Of a stretch of DNA of 64,000 nucleotides, positions 1-13,172 are shown in pieces (the first letter of the stretch is position 1; the number at the start of each line of letters is the position of its first letter). This DNA comes from Dallia pectoralis (lineage: Eukaryota; Chordata; Actinopteri; Esociformes; Umbridae), in contig CM055730.1 of the NCBI GenBank assembly GCA_029465975.1, positions 10,668,741 to 10,732,740 of the forward strand. Direction: 5' to 3'. The notes beneath the pieces are model-generated. The model was not told the origin of the DNA, did not search any database, and was given only the letters and a program-made list of their open reading frames with translations. Position numbers and translations under genes: made by a program.

Positions 1-14
1 TACAGACATTGAAT

Positions 15-928
15 GAAGGTAAAACAGCGACATAAGTTTTTTTCTTGTAATTGTTTTTTTTCTTTTGAAACTCGTTTTGTACAAAAGTTTTTCTGTCCTG
101 TAATAGGTTTTGTACAAAAAACCAACGCGCAGAGTTTTGTCACTAAAATTCCACCAGCACTGTGACAAAAGTTTTTCTTTCTTGTAAATCAGTCTGTGCC
201 CAAACGTTTCACTGTGTTTCCAAATAGAAACCCCAAACGTATTCTGACCAATGAACGGATAGCTATAGCGTGGCCCTTTGAACTTCAACCAATCGAAAAG
301 AAAGGCCATGGCTCGGCATGGTCAGCATCTGTTACCTCAAGTAAGTTTTCAATTATGTAAAACGTATTTTCATGTCCATGCAGTAGTAATTAAAATATTA
401 TTTTATATTATTTTATTTAATATTGCATGGACATGAAAATACGTTTTGCATAATCGTATTTTCATGTCTATGCAGTAGTAATTAAAATATTATTTTATTT
501 AATACTGCATGGACATGAAAATAAGTTTTACTTGAGGTAACGGATGCTGACCATGCCGAGCCATGGCTTTTTTCCTCTTTGTAAGGAGTAACGATTGGTT
601 GAAGTTCAAAGGGCCACGCTAAGATAGCTATCCGTTCATTGGTCAGAATACGTTTGGGGTTTCTGTTTGGAAACGCAGTGAAACGTTTGGGCACAGACTG
701 ATTTACAAGAAAGAAAAACTTTTGTCACAGTGCTGGTGGAATATTAGTGACAAAACTCTGCGCCTTGGTTTTTTGTACAAAACCTATTACAAGAAAGAAA
801 ACCTTTTGTACAAAACGAGTTTCAAAAGAAAAAAACGAATTACAAGAAAGAAAAACTTTTGTACAAAACGAGTTTCAAAAGAAAAAAAACAATTACAAGA
901 AAAAAACTTATGTCGCTGTTTTACCTTC
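15..928. mobile_element. Long foldback (hairpin) DNA transposon, non-autonomous
   Basis: The left arm (about 15-345) and right arm (about 515-928) are near-perfect reverse complements of each other. The ends read GAAGGTAAAACAGCGACA at 15 and its complement ending at 928. Between the arms (about 345-515) lies a second, nested pair of AT-rich inverted repeats sharing CATGGACATGAAAATA. The right arm carries an extra internal duplication of about 60 bp (a CTTTTGTACAAAACGAG block, twice near 790-890) that the left arm lacks. No transposase is present, so this is a MITE-like or foldback element mobilised in trans. The family is not recognised. The flanks show only AT on both sides, so the target-site duplication is unresolved. 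Arm similarity suggests a fairly recent insertion or gene conversion between arms. Confidence 0.85.
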
Positions 929-1266
929 ATAACATTTACTGTGACGACCAGACAACTGTCTCTATCTACAGTGGGAATAAACGGCAGCCGCTCCGGTGAT
1001 ATATAAAAGGCTTTGTCTAACGTCAGTTATAGATGTCCACAAGTCCCTGTTAACTACATGTAGAGTACCACTGAATGGGCCTATGGCAAACTGTTATAAT
1101 AAAATGCTGTTAATTCAGATAATAAAAAAGCTTCAAAGAAATGAGACGCTGACAGATTAAGGAGGACCTACAATCACATCAATACTGAGGATCGCTTACA
1201 GCAAACTAACTTAATGTTCAAAATATACGCAAAGACTCTGTGGACTAAAAGTAATTATACCCAACA
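929..1266. other. Unique spacer, no gene seen
   Basis: No repeat or coding signal is seen. A TATA-box-like TATAAAAGG occurs near 1002-1010, but nothing downstream suggests a transcript, so I do not call a promoter. Confidence 0.5.
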
Positions 1267-1930
1267 GCCTCTCCCCCTCCTCTCCCAACCCCACCTCCCC
1301 TCTCTCTCCCCCTATCCCACCCCCTCTCTCTCCCCCTATCCCACCCCACCACTCCCCCTACCCCACACCCCCTCTCCCCCTACCCCACCCCCTCTCTCCC
1401 CCTATCCTACCTCCCCTCTCTCCCCCAACCCCACCTCCCCTTGATCCCCCTCCCCCTACCCCACCTCCCTCTCTCTCCCCTACCCCACCTCCCTTCTCTC
1501 CCCCTATCCCACCTCCCCTCTCTCCCCCTACCCCACCTCCCCTCTCTCCCCCTACCCCACTTCCCCTCTCTCTCCCCCTACCCCACCTCCCCTCTCTCTC
1601 CCCCCTACCCCACCTCCCCTCTCTCCCCCTATCCCACCTCCCCTCTCTCCCCCTATCCCACCTCCCCCTCTCCCCCCTACCCCACCTCCCCTCTCTCCCC
1701 CTACCCCACCTCCCTCTCTCTCCCCCTACCCCACCTCCCTCTCTCTCCCCCTACCCCACCTCCCTCTCTCTCCCCCTACCCCACCTCCCCCTCTCCCCCT
1801 ACCCCACCTCCCCCTCTCTCCCCCTACCCCACCTCCCCCTCTCTCCCCCTACCCCACCTCCCCCTCTCTCCCCCTACCCCACCTCCCCCTCTCTCCCCTA
1901 CCCCACCTCCCCTCTCTCTCTGCTCCTCAA
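1267..1930. repeat. Pyrimidine-only minisatellite, about 24-bp units
   Basis: Tandem copies of a CTCCCCCTACCCCACCTCCC-type unit, with length variation in the CT and C runs. The plus strand is almost purely C and T apart from the A of TACCCC or TATCCC. Long proline/serine/leucine-rich open frames through it are repeat artefacts. Confidence 0.95.
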
Positions 1931-2060
1931 CCTAAACCTATTGCGCGTCTCTCTCAACTCTCTCACTTTCTCTTTCTCTCTCGTATGTGGTGTTCCTGCA
2001 CTGAGCAGAGGGGGGTGCTGCAGTGCCATATATATAAGAGCCTCCTATCATACCCTCTCC

Positions 2061-2250
2061 CTCCTCCTGAGCCTCCCTCTCTCTTCTCCTTCTGACTCTT
2101 TTCCTCCTCCTGAACCTCCCTCTCTCTTCCTCCTCCGGAGCCTCCCACTCTCTTCCTCACTCTCTCTCGCTCCCTCCTCCTGAGCCTCCCTCTTCCTCCT
2201 CCATTCCCACTCTCTCTTCCTCCTCCTCTCCCTCCTCCTGAGCCTCTCTC
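2061..2250. repeat. Degenerate CT-rich tandem repeat
   Basis: Irregular copies of TCCTCCTGAGCCTCCCTCTC. It follows the preceding pyrimidine array after a roughly 130-bp gap. Confidence 0.85.
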
Positions 2251-2443
2251 ATCCACAGTAGTGTGCTCATCATATTTGGCCAGGCCAGAGGCACATGCAT
2301 GTCTTCACATCTGTTCTGTGGGATTCATCAACCTAGTTTAGGATTATACAGAACACATATGCAGGCTGGCCAGAAAGGAGGCAACAATCATGTCTCATAA
2401 TGATTCTGAACAGGCGACACAGTACGTAAAAGGTTTACTCACT

Positions 2444-2484
<41 letters not shown>

Positions 2485-2714
2485 AGAAGGAGGGAGGGAG
2501 GGAGGGAGAGAGGGAAGGAGGGAGAGAGAGGGAGAAGGAGGGAAGGAGGGAGGGAGAGAGAGGGAGAAGGAGGGAGGGAGGGAAGGAGGGAGAGAGAGGG
2601 AGAAGGAGGGAGGGAGGGAGAGAGGGAGGGAGGGAAGGAGGGAGAGAGGGAGAGAGAGAGAGAGACGGAAAAAGAGAGAGGGAGAGAGAGAGAGAGAGCC
2701 AGTGAGAGAGAGGA

Positions 2715-2749
<35 letters not shown>

Positions 2750-2986
2750 GGAAGGAGGGAGGGAGGGAGGGAGAGAGGGAAGGAGGGAGAGAGAGGGAGA
2801 AGGAGGGAGGGAGGGAAGGAGGGAGAGAGAGGGAGGAGGGAGGGAAGGAGGGAAGGAGGGAGAGAGAGGGAGAAGGAGGGAGAGAGGGAGAGAGAGAGAG
2901 AGAGAGGGAAAAAGAGAGAGGGAGAGAGAGAGAGAGACGGAAAAAGAGAGAGGGAGAGAGAGAGAGAGAGCCAGTGAGAGAGAGGA

Positions 2987-3024
<38 letters not shown>

Positions 3025-3330
3025 AAGGAGGGAGGGAGGGAGGGAGAGAGGGAAGGAGGGAGAGAGAGGGAGAAGGAGGGAGGGAGGGAAGGAGGGAGAG
3101 AGAGGGAGGAGGGAGGGAAGGAGGGAAGGAGGGAGAGAGAGGGAGAAGGAGGGAGAGAGGGAGAGAGAGAGAGAGAGGGAAAAAGAGAGAGGGAGAGAGA
3201 GCCAGTGAGAGAGAGGAATAGAGAGAGAGAGGGAGGAAGGGAAAAGGGAGAGACAGAGAAAGAGAGGGAGGGAGGGAAGGAGGGAGAGACGGAGAGAGTG
3301 AGCCAGAGAGAGGGTGGAGGGAGGGAGAGC
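2444..3330. repeat. Purine-only (GA) array with higher-order structure
   Basis: Nearly 900 bp of G and A on the plus strand, built from GAGAGAGGGAGAAGGAGGGA-like blocks. A rare marker, GCCAGTGAGAGAGAGGAATA, appears at about 2698, 2970 and 3201. This shows duplication of blocks of about 272 and 231 bp, not simple slippage alone. Open frames on both strands are artefacts. Confidence 0.95.
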
Positions 3331-3699
3331 TCTGCTGAATGTCATAATAAAAGACGACTCCAATACAGGATTATACATCACACCAGTTTTGTCTGTCTTC
3401 TCTCTTATGTTGTTTCATATGAATGTTTGCTGATAAACCAGGCCTCAGGCAATAATGATTATCACTTGTAGCAGATCACCATGAGAAACAGAGAACGGCA
3501 CAAGGAAGACAGAAGAAATAGGCAACCAGTGAATTAGGGACAGGGACATTTACAGTGGTGATCACACCTCAGACCTAACATGGTGAGGCCCCTGTGGAGG
3601 CGGAGTCATACTCAACTCAGGCCACGGTAAAGATATCAGTGTCAAATGTTTCATGGGGATCATGGTTAGATCATTTCACTGTACATGGTTAGAGCCCCA
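3331..3699. other. Unique spacer
   Basis: No coding or RNA feature was recognised between the GA array and the next minisatellite. Confidence 0.5.
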
Positions 3700-3932
3700 A
3701 CCAGCACCACCCAGCACCACCAGTACCACCCAGTACCACCCACCCAGCCCCACCCAGCACCATCCAGCACCACCCAGTACCACCCAGACCCATCCAGCCC
3801 CACCCAGTACCACCCAGACCCACCCACCCAGCCCCACCCAGCACCACCCAGCACCACCAGTACCACCCAGCACCACAAGTACCACCCAGCACCACCCAGC
3901 CCCACCAGACCCACCCAGCACCACCCTAACCA
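3700..3932. repeat. CCCAGCACCA / CCCAGTACCA minisatellite
   Basis: Roughly 10-bp units (CCCAGCACCA, CCCAGTACCA, CCCAGACCCA, CCCAGCCCCA) in irregular order, about 23 copies. C-rich on the plus strand. Confidence 0.95.
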
Positions 3933-5546
3933 ACCCACCACCCCGCTCCCGCATTAGACACCTCCCACCCATGCTCCCTCCCGCCCCACCTCCATCTCCT
4001 CCTCCAACTTACCTCATCTCAACCTCCCTCCTTAATACTGACCAGCAATGCAATCTAATCAGGGCGAGTAAAGCTAGCGGTGTAAACACCAGCTCTTTTT
4101 TATCTCCTTCTCAATCTGGACAAGCAGACAAAGTGCTAAAAGGAAATAAATAGGTCCTGACAGCCACATCAAAGGGTTCAGCCAGTGGCTTACTGCTACT
4201 TAGGGAACAGGAATGCTGCTGCTAAGCATTAGACCACAAGTTATCAGGACCCATGGAGTACACAGTAGGACTGGGGACTGGGACCTGACGAGTGTGTGTG
4301 TGTGTGTATGTGTGTGTGTGTGGTGGGGGGAAGAGGAGGAGGAGATAGATAAAGGGAGAACAGGGTGTACATGAGAGAACGAGAAAGAGACGGAGCGTGG
4401 GGGAGGGAGGAGAAAGGAAGGAAGGAAGGAGTAAACTGACAGTGAGGGGTGGCTAGGGACTGGAGGAGGTTTTTGTAGCTTAAAGCAATTGTTAGAAGAA
4501 ACAAGCTTTCTGTTTTGTTTTCTCTTGACACCATTTCTGCTGTTCGCGCTCGCAAAAGACATGTATAAAAATGTCTTTTGAAATGTTTTCTCTTTGGGTC
4601 TATATCAAAAATATTTATTTTGTCTGTGAGCATGAAACTTTCCCCCTCCTTTAGCCCCTGCACTGGTTTCTGATGATTTTAAGAATCAGAGGCGACAGAA
4701 GTTTTACATTTATTTGAGTCAACATTTAATGCCTGCCTGACAGATTTTACACGATACTTTAATGTCAGTTTGTGAATCAGGCCTCTGATGTTAGGGATTG
4801 TGAACATAAAAACACAAATGCGCCAAACATTTTATAGAAAACGAGGCGGGGACATTGAATAAGAATAGAATCTGACACAATGTTTACTGTGGCAAACAGA
4901 CACGATATTCTCATTTAGACAACAAGAAGATATTGTTCAAAGTGAAATCTCAAGACAAAATGTCAAAAGTATCCACAACAACTTTGAGTTGGTTAACGAT
5001 ATTTAAGATGTAGACATATCAGGTCCGGCACACTAGCAACCAAAACTAAAATAAGGAAGTACTTCTAAAGAAACACCTTTATACCTTCAACCCTAAAACG
5101 TGTTTACCAGGTGCATTTACAAAAACACAGTTGTTTAAATCTGTTTTTGTCTGTGTAGCCTGTATTCATTTAGTTTTATAAAGACATACGTGGTGGTGTG
5201 AACATATTATGTTGAGACTCAGCAAGACAGGCTGTTGTTTAAAGGCATCGTTAATGATTTACCAGTTCTGCTTCACTGAACTGGCTCAGATTCAAGGGAT
5301 CACATGATCACTGATCACAGGAGCACAAACTATTTGGACTCCTTGACTCGCAAGCAGCAGAATAAGTGTCTCAATATGGCTGTCTAATGAGTACAATCGT
5401 AGTAATTTATTAGTAAAATGTTTAGTTTGCAGTTGGCAATATTAAAGCATTGAAAGAAAACACTAAGTACTGTAGAAATCTGCAATGTCACATAAAAACA
5501 CAGTACACGACTATCATATTCCTTTTGTCACATAACATACACACAG
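3933..5546. other. Unique AT-leaning spacer with a short GT run
   Basis: A (GT)n stretch lies at about 4291-4321 and a purine-rich patch at about 4330-4440. The rest (4450-5540) is unique sequence with no exon, RNA gene or transposon that I can recognise. Confidence 0.5.
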
Positions 5547-6221
5547 ATGAGCCAAAACATTAGGACCGGTGCCGTGAGCGACATTGATCATCTCCTAACC
5601 AAACACGTCTTGCAGTTTGGACCCAAACCGGTCAGAGTGACACTGATGTGTCGGAACTGGACTTTGGAGCAGTGGAAGTAAATTGCCTGGTCCGATGGTT
5701 TCAGTTGCCTTTAACATCACATGTGTGTGTGCAGCGCCGTTTACCCGGGGAAATAATGACACCCGGATGCACAGTGGGAAGACGACAAGCCGGTGGAGAG
5801 AGAGATTGTAATGCTCCTGCCGGGGAACCCTGTGTCTGGGCATACATGTGGATGTCAATTTAATACATGCCAGCTACCTAAACATTATTGGAGACCAGGT
5901 ACATCCCTGCAGAGCTGTGTTATTCCCGAATGCTTGTGGCCTCTTATAAAAGGATAACGAGCCCTGCCACACTGCACACAAAGTTCAGGAACGGTTTGTG
6001 GAACACGATGAAGAGTTCAAGGTGTTGCCCCGGCCACAAAATTCTTTAGATCTCAATCTGATTGAGGCACCTGTGGGATGCGCAAAACCAAAAGGTCCAC
6101 CTCAGAATGTACAGAACTCGAAGAATCGGCTACTAATGCCATGGTGCCAGACACCACAGGACCTTGTTGAGTCCATTCCTCTGTGGTTCTGATCAGAATC
6201 CCTAATGTTATGGCACATCAT
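5547..6221 (+). mobile_element. Tc1/mariner transposon relic with transposase C-terminal remains
   Basis: The left end reads ATGAGCCAAAACATTAGGA and the right end near 6200-6221 is its imperfect complement, so both terminal inverted repeats are still visible. Inside, on the plus strand, the frame at 5998-6192 contains NSLDLNLIEAP. This is the Tc1-family PDLNPIE region that carries the last acidic catalytic residue. It is followed by NRLLMPWCQTPQDLVESIP, a typical Tc1 transposase C-terminus. A little upstream, CCTGCCACACTGCACAC matches the usual ARPHT segment. The element is much shorter than a full Tc1 copy (about 1.6 kb), with the 5' transposase region deleted and the frame interrupted, so it is dead. 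Confidence 0.85.
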
Positions 6222-8491
6222 TGTAAATATATATATATATATGTAGTGTTTTCGGTCAACTTTCCTGATAAAACAATGGTAAATGTATACAGTGCAGGAC
6301 CTCCCAGATGACACAGCGTTCTTGGGGACACCCAGCACCAAACTGACCACCAGAGTCTATATGGGGATTAACTGCCCAGTGGCCAGGGTAGAAAACCCCA
6401 AACAACCCTGGATCCAAAGTCATCAGCGTTAAACACGAATAGATCACACACACACAAACTCTCTAACGCAAACACACAAACACGCACACACACACACACA
6501 CACAAGTACACACAAACACCCACACGAACACAGTGTTAAACAAGTAAAGGTCGTCTCAATACAAGTTAATAGTCCGTATAACCAACCCTTAGATGCTAAT
6601 TGCCTAGGTTGGTTTTTTAGTGTTGCATTTTAAGAAGCCGCTCAGTCCGACCTTTTCATGTGAATAAGCCAGAGTAATTCCAGGCAGAAACATGTGCAAT
6701 GTGAACTCAGTTTTATGCCTCGGGTTGTTTCTAATTTCACTAGGTAGGCCATGACCTTTCTACTGCCGGTTTGTCTCTGAATCAGTACAGCAACTAACAT
6801 GCCCATAACCATTAAGGCTGTACGGGACATTACTAAATATATGATTAACATTTCAGTGGAGCACAGATCCATTCAGTGTTCTGTACAAACCCACGGCGCT
6901 GTCTGGAATCCACCAACATTATTATAAAATCCCTACAAAGAGAAATTAAAATCCCTATAAAGAGAAATATTAGCGAGGGTATAGGAATTCATTCACTAAT
7001 GTGTATTTTCTACTGCCTGGACAATATTTAGAAAAATGAACATACGATTTTAATCTCCTGATTAGGATTGTAAGTTTGCTGAACATTTGGGTAGTAGAAG
7101 CAACATACTGTCGAGTTGAAAATAATATGAAATGTGCTAAAATGACTTGCATATTTCACACGATGCCTTTTAAACGGGACGCCCCTTTTCGTTGGTGACA
7201 GAAACACTGTTGTTTTGAAAAATATATGCTAATGTTTGGCCTGTTCTTGGTGTGGGAGTGGGATCAATAACTGGTCCAACTGACCTCAGAGCAGCAGTTC
7301 TATGGAATGTGTTACACCGCGACCAATTGCAGAACATTATTTAGATGTGTTTGTTATTCGTATGAAACAGCAGCAGCACCAAACACGAGTGGGTAAAGAG
7401 AAGCGGCTACACAAATGGATTCACATTTCTTACATGCTCTTGTTTTTAATGGTTTATTCTTATTTGCGTTTGAGTATAATGCCAGAAAACATAGAGCACT
7501 ATAATGAAACGTTTTATGCATTTAATTACAGTACATATACAGTACAATAACAGTACAATTGAATTCATCTTCAAAGCCTGCCTTAAGGTATATTAATCAA
7601 TGATGCGAGGTTGTATTAGAGCCATCCACATGTTTATTACACTTTTAGAAACTTAGTAGATGTGTGAAAGAGATACAGGTATCTAAAATAAATGAATAAT
7701 AATATTGAGGCAGTGTAAACTATGGTGCAACGGTGCAATCTAAACTATTGGCCGTAGCATTGAATGGCCACAAAATGCCATTTCCTCCCGAGCATGTTGT
7801 TGTAAAAGAAATATCGGAAATTTTTTGACATTTTTGCAACTTCCACCCGTTTCCACTGGAAACACACACACACACACACACACTCATGTGCATAAGTGTC
7901 AGAAGTGTGACATATCATGAGGCTTTCTGTTCCGATTAGGGGCTGTAACTAACGTCACAACTGTTTTCCAGCCGTATGTGCTGCCTGCCTGCCAGCCTGG
8001 CTGCCTGCCTGCCTGTGTAGATGGGTAGGATGTTAAATAATTGAAGAGTTAGAGAGCGGGCCTGTCACCCAGCCTTGTCCCGAATGTTTCCTATGCAATT
8101 AAACGGCGGGAGACATTTGAAGACGACCCAGCTAAAGGAGCGACTGAGAAGGAGAAAAAGTGACACGCGCAACATAAAGGAAATTAGCTCTTCACACAAG
8201 CGAAATGTGAAAGTTACTTTACAGTGCTTAAGAAATGTGGCTATGTGAAGTGTGTGAGTCTCAGTCGGGCCCTGGTCTATGAACACTGCTATTTTGTTAA
8301 TGTTAAGCAGAGATTCAGTCGAGGAGATCACAGAGGGAAGGAAAACCAATTTTGACTCAGGGGTGTATGGAGTGAGAAAGTGAATGGGAGAGAGAGAGAA
8401 AACATTGGAATTGTTGAAATAATGAGATCACAATGTTTTCTGGAAACATGTGAGATGATGCCGACATATGCTCCTCGCATATACACCCAAA
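6222..8491. other. Unique spacer with small microsatellites
   Basis: (AT)n lies at about 6226-6242, interrupted (CA)n at 6446-6535, (CA)n at 7861-7883 and a CTGC-type run at 7979-8013. The remainder is unique, AT-leaning sequence with no supported gene. Confidence 0.55.
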
Positions 8492-9285
<794 letters not shown>

Positions 9286-9386
9286 GGTTGAGACAGACAG
9301 ACCTCATTCGCCCATGTCATCTTTTATGGCCCAGAGAAAATACAGTGCCAACCAGCGTTTAATTACAGCATGCCCAGTCTATCTCC

Positions 9387-9547
9387 CAGACACACAGACA
9401 GACAGACAGACACACAGGCAGACAGACAGACAGACAGACAGGCAGACAGACAGATAGACACACAGGCAGACAGACAGACAGACAGACAGACACACAAACA
9501 TACATACACACAGACACACAGACAGAAACACAGACAGACAGACAGAT
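9387..9547. repeat. (CAGA)n tetranucleotide array
   Basis: CAGACAGA runs interrupted by CACAGGCAGA and ATAGACACACAGG blocks. Confidence 0.95.
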
Positions 9548-11098
9548 GGGTCAGACAAAAAAGTGGTGATTGGATGGATGGACCAATCAGTGAGGCCCAA
9601 TGACAATGAATAAAATATAGCTCTGTATTGTACAATGGCCATGTTGTTATGAAGCTATGAGGGCTGTGTCAAATAGCTGTTGTTTCTTTAAACATGTTTT
9701 TAATGCTGCAACAGAGAGATAGCAGCAGGCCTCCTCTGCCACCGCCCACCGCCCCCCACCCATACCCCCGACCCCATCGTCCTCATCCCCTGTCTACCTT
9801 CCCTCCCTCCCTCCCACCTCACTTCCTCCCTCCCTCATTCCATCCCTCCCACCCCGCAGAAGGACTTATGAAGGTGAGTGTCGGCATGACAGGCGGGAGA
9901 ATAAGAGACAAACCCGGGCGAAAAAATCAAAAATCAAAAGTAGCTGTCTGGAGCAGTAATTGCGCTGCTTTGCTGAGCGCGCTTTCAGATATATAAGGTG
10001 ATTTACTGTCCGCCTCACTACCACAAATCAAAAGGCCCTCGCGGAGAAACACTTGTGCTATGAAATTGTTTAATCTCATCAAGTTCTGCTTTCACAGCAG
10101 GCCATAAATCACACCAGCCTTTGTTATCATAGACCTCCATGAGTGCCTGTGAGGCAGGCAGTGGGTCGCGGGTATATATATATAATCTTGACTGAGCAAA
10201 CTGCCAGGGTCTGAGAGAGCAGGAGGAGGGGCCAGTAGATGATACAGCTGCAGGACCACTGACTCCAGGAGCACCGCCATCTGATGGATATCTCCTTCCC
10301 TCTCTCCGCTCGGGCGTCTATTCCCAGCCAATTATTACTGCATACATTTGTTGTCGACATGAAAAGTGCCAATTAATTAGGTTGAAAATGCACTTGTGAT
10401 CGCGTCTGGAATGAGGACACAGAGAGGGATGCTCTGCTCAGCCGGGGCACGGGTCCAGTAAGTGAATTAGGAGCTTGAGGAGGATCAGTTTAATTCATGA
10501 TTTTAAACTCTGTCATAAAGACACAAACAGACAGACGGAGCGGCATAACACAGGAGTCCCTGTACCAGACCAGCTAACCAGCCACAGATGTACGGATGTA
10601 GCACTTTATCCCCGGCTAAACATCTCCACAAACCTCTGGCTCTACGCCCACTGATACATCAACAACCCAAAAACGAGGAGGACGAGAGCGAGGATGTAGG
10701 GACATCGAGAAATCACGCAACACCTTCGTCTGTAAAAACAAAAACTCATTTAAGAGCACAAGAATGCATGCAGGTGATCTAAATGTATAATTCGTGTAGT
10801 ATTTATTCAGCTCGGATGGTTTCTCAGAGTGTCTGTGGGAGTGCTTCTACGACCCAGTGCCGGACTCTAGTAGAGATGAACACCAGCAACAGATTTATCT
10901 GTGTTTGGGATCCTCTGCAGATAAATCAGCCGGTGTAATCATGCTTTGAGAGGCCCAGCTGTGACCCCACGCTGAACTAATGACACACAGGATATCTACA
11001 CTACACCCCCACCACCACCCCCGCTTCAACTTCCTGCTTTAGGCCCGGGTTAGGGGTTAACCCTGATTTGCAGCTTGAGAAATATCAGCTACAGAGAC
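9548..11098. other. Unique spacer containing a candidate conserved block
   Basis: A C-rich stretch lies at about 9720-9860. From about 9870 to 10130 the sequence changes to a balanced, non-repetitive character typical of conserved noncoding DNA. The remaining part to 11098 is unique without a gene. Confidence 0.45.
9870..10130. promoter_or_regulatory. Candidate conserved noncoding element (appearance only)
   Basis: Non-repetitive block with motifs such as GCAGTAATTGCGC (homeodomain-like TAAT core) and CCATAAATCACACC, bordered by low-complexity DNA on the left. There is no coding frame. The call rests on texture and deep-intronic position, not on alignment. Confidence 0.3.
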
Positions 11099-11700
11099 AG
11101 AGATGTATATATGTAGAGAGATGTATATATATGTATAGAGATGTATATATGTAGAGAGATGTATATATGTAGAGAGATGTATATATGTAGAGAGATGTAT
11201 ACATGTAGAGAGATGTATATATATGTATAGAGATGTATATATGTAGAGAGATGTATATATGTAGAGAGATGTATATATGTAGAGAGATGTATATATGTAG
11301 AGAGATGTATATATGTAGAGAGATGTATACATGTAGAGAGATGTATATATATGTATAGAGATGTATATATGTAGAGAGATGTATATATGTAGAGAGATGT
11401 ATATATGTAGAGAGATGTATATATGTATATATATGTATATTATGTATAGAGATGTATATATGTAGAGAGATGTATATATGTATATATATGTATATTATGT
11501 ATAGAGATGTATATATGTAGAGAGATGTATATATGTAGAGAGATGTATACATGTATATATATGGATATTATGTATAGAGATGTATATATGTAGAGAGATG
11601 TATATATGTATATATATATGTATATATATGTAGAGAGATGTATATATGTATATATATGTATATTATGTATAGAGATGTATATATGTAGAGAGAGAGAAAG
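11099..11700. repeat. 18-bp AGAGATGTATATATGTAG minisatellite
   Basis: About 33 copies of AGAGATGTATATATGTAG. Variants expand the TATATATG part, and a TATATTATGTAT variant recurs in the right half. Tyrosine/isoleucine-rich frames on the minus strand are artefacts. Confidence 0.97.
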
Positions 11701-12020
11701 AGAGAGAGAATGAGACCAACGGAGAGAACAGGCAATGTGAGACAGACAGACAGGAGGAAACCCAACACACTCAAGTTTTTCCTGTTTATACTCAATGTTT
11801 ATACTCGATAGCCATAGCTGTTGTGTTATAACAAACTATCATTTCTCCTCCGACACGTACAATAACATCGTTGAGTGGTTCATCAACAGATGATAGCTAG
11901 AGGATGGTCGGTTGTTAAGGCTCTGTGAGAACTCATTCTGGTTTAGCGCTGGAACTTTTTTGTCCTGTCTATAGGCGTTATCCACCATAACTGTCACTAT
12001 GTGTCCAGCACAGACTCACT
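11701..12020. other. Unique spacer
   Basis: A short GA tail follows the array, then unique sequence without a recognisable feature. Confidence 0.45.
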
Positions 12021-12827
12021 GTTACCTAACACTGGTACCTAACACTGGTACCTAACACTGTACCTAAGACTGTTACCTAACACTGTCACCTAACACGATC
12101 ACCTGACACTGGTACCTAACACCGTTACCTAACACTATACGGTACACTGGTACCTAACATTGTCACCTAACACGATCACCTAACACTGGTGCCTAACATG
12201 GTTACCTAACACTGGTACCTAACACTGTACTTAACACGGTTACCTAACACGGTTACCTAACACAGTTACCTAACACTGGTACCTAACACTGGTACCTAAC
12301 ACTGTACTTAACACGGTTACCTAACACGGTTACCTAACACGGTTACCTAACACGGTTACCTAACACTGGTACCTAACACTGTTACCTAACACGGTTACCT
12401 AACACTGGTACCTAACACGGTTACCTAACACTGGTACCTAACACGGTTACCTAACACTGGTACCTAACACTGTACTTAACATGGTTACCTAACACAGTTA
12501 CCTAACACTGGTACCTAACACTGTACTTAACATGGTTACCTAACACAGTTACCTAACACTGGTACCTAACACTGTACTTAACATGGTTACCTAACACTGG
12601 TACCTAACACTGTACTTAACATGGTTACCTAACACTGGTACCTAACACTGTACTTAACATGGTTACCTAACACAGTTACCTAACACTGGTACCTAACACT
12701 GGTACCTAACACTGTACTTAACATGGTTACCTAACACAGTTACCTAACACTGGTACCTAACACTGTACTTAACATGGTTACCTAACACAGTTACCTAACA
12801 TGGTTACCTAACACAGTCACCTAACAT
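12021..12827. repeat. 13-bp GGTTACCTAACAC minisatellite with 51-bp higher-order unit
   Basis: About 62 copies of GGTTACCTAACAC or GGTACCTAACACT, with a 12-bp variant GTACTTAACAYG. In the right half the variants recur in fixed order as a compound unit of about 51 bp (three 13-mers plus one 12-mer), for example near 12483 and 12534. Confidence 0.96.
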
Positions 12828-12857
12828 CTATACTCTGTTCAATCTCACTGGGGCTCT

Positions 12858-13172
12858 GTTCTTTCTCTCCTCTCTAGTCCAAAGCATAGGCGTTCTCTTT
12901 CACTCTGTCTCCCTTTTCTCTCCCACTCTGTCTTCTCTCTAGTCCAGAGCAGAGGTGTTTTGTCTCACTCTTACTCCACATTCTCTTGATCTGTCTCCTC
13001 TCTCTCTAGTCCAGAGCAGAGGTGTTTTGTCTCACTCTTACTCTCTCTCTCTAGTCAAGAACAGAGGTGTTCTCTTTCACTCTTTCTCTCTTTCTCTTGT
13101 CCAGAGGAGAGGCGTTTTCGCTCACTCTTTTCTTTCTCTAGTCTAGAGCAGAGGCGTTTTCTCTCCCTAGCC
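12858..13172. repeat. About 43-bp degenerate repeat
   Basis: About six diverged copies beginning CTCTCTAGTCCAGAGCAGAG and followed by GTGTTTTGTCTCACTCTTAC. Copies at 12873, 12935, 13000 and 13045 onward vary in length by CT-run changes. Confidence 0.85.

Noticed and set aside
1000..1012. TATAAAAGG as a promoter
   Set aside because: Isolated motif with no initiator, coding sequence or CpG context. Expected by chance in 64 kb.
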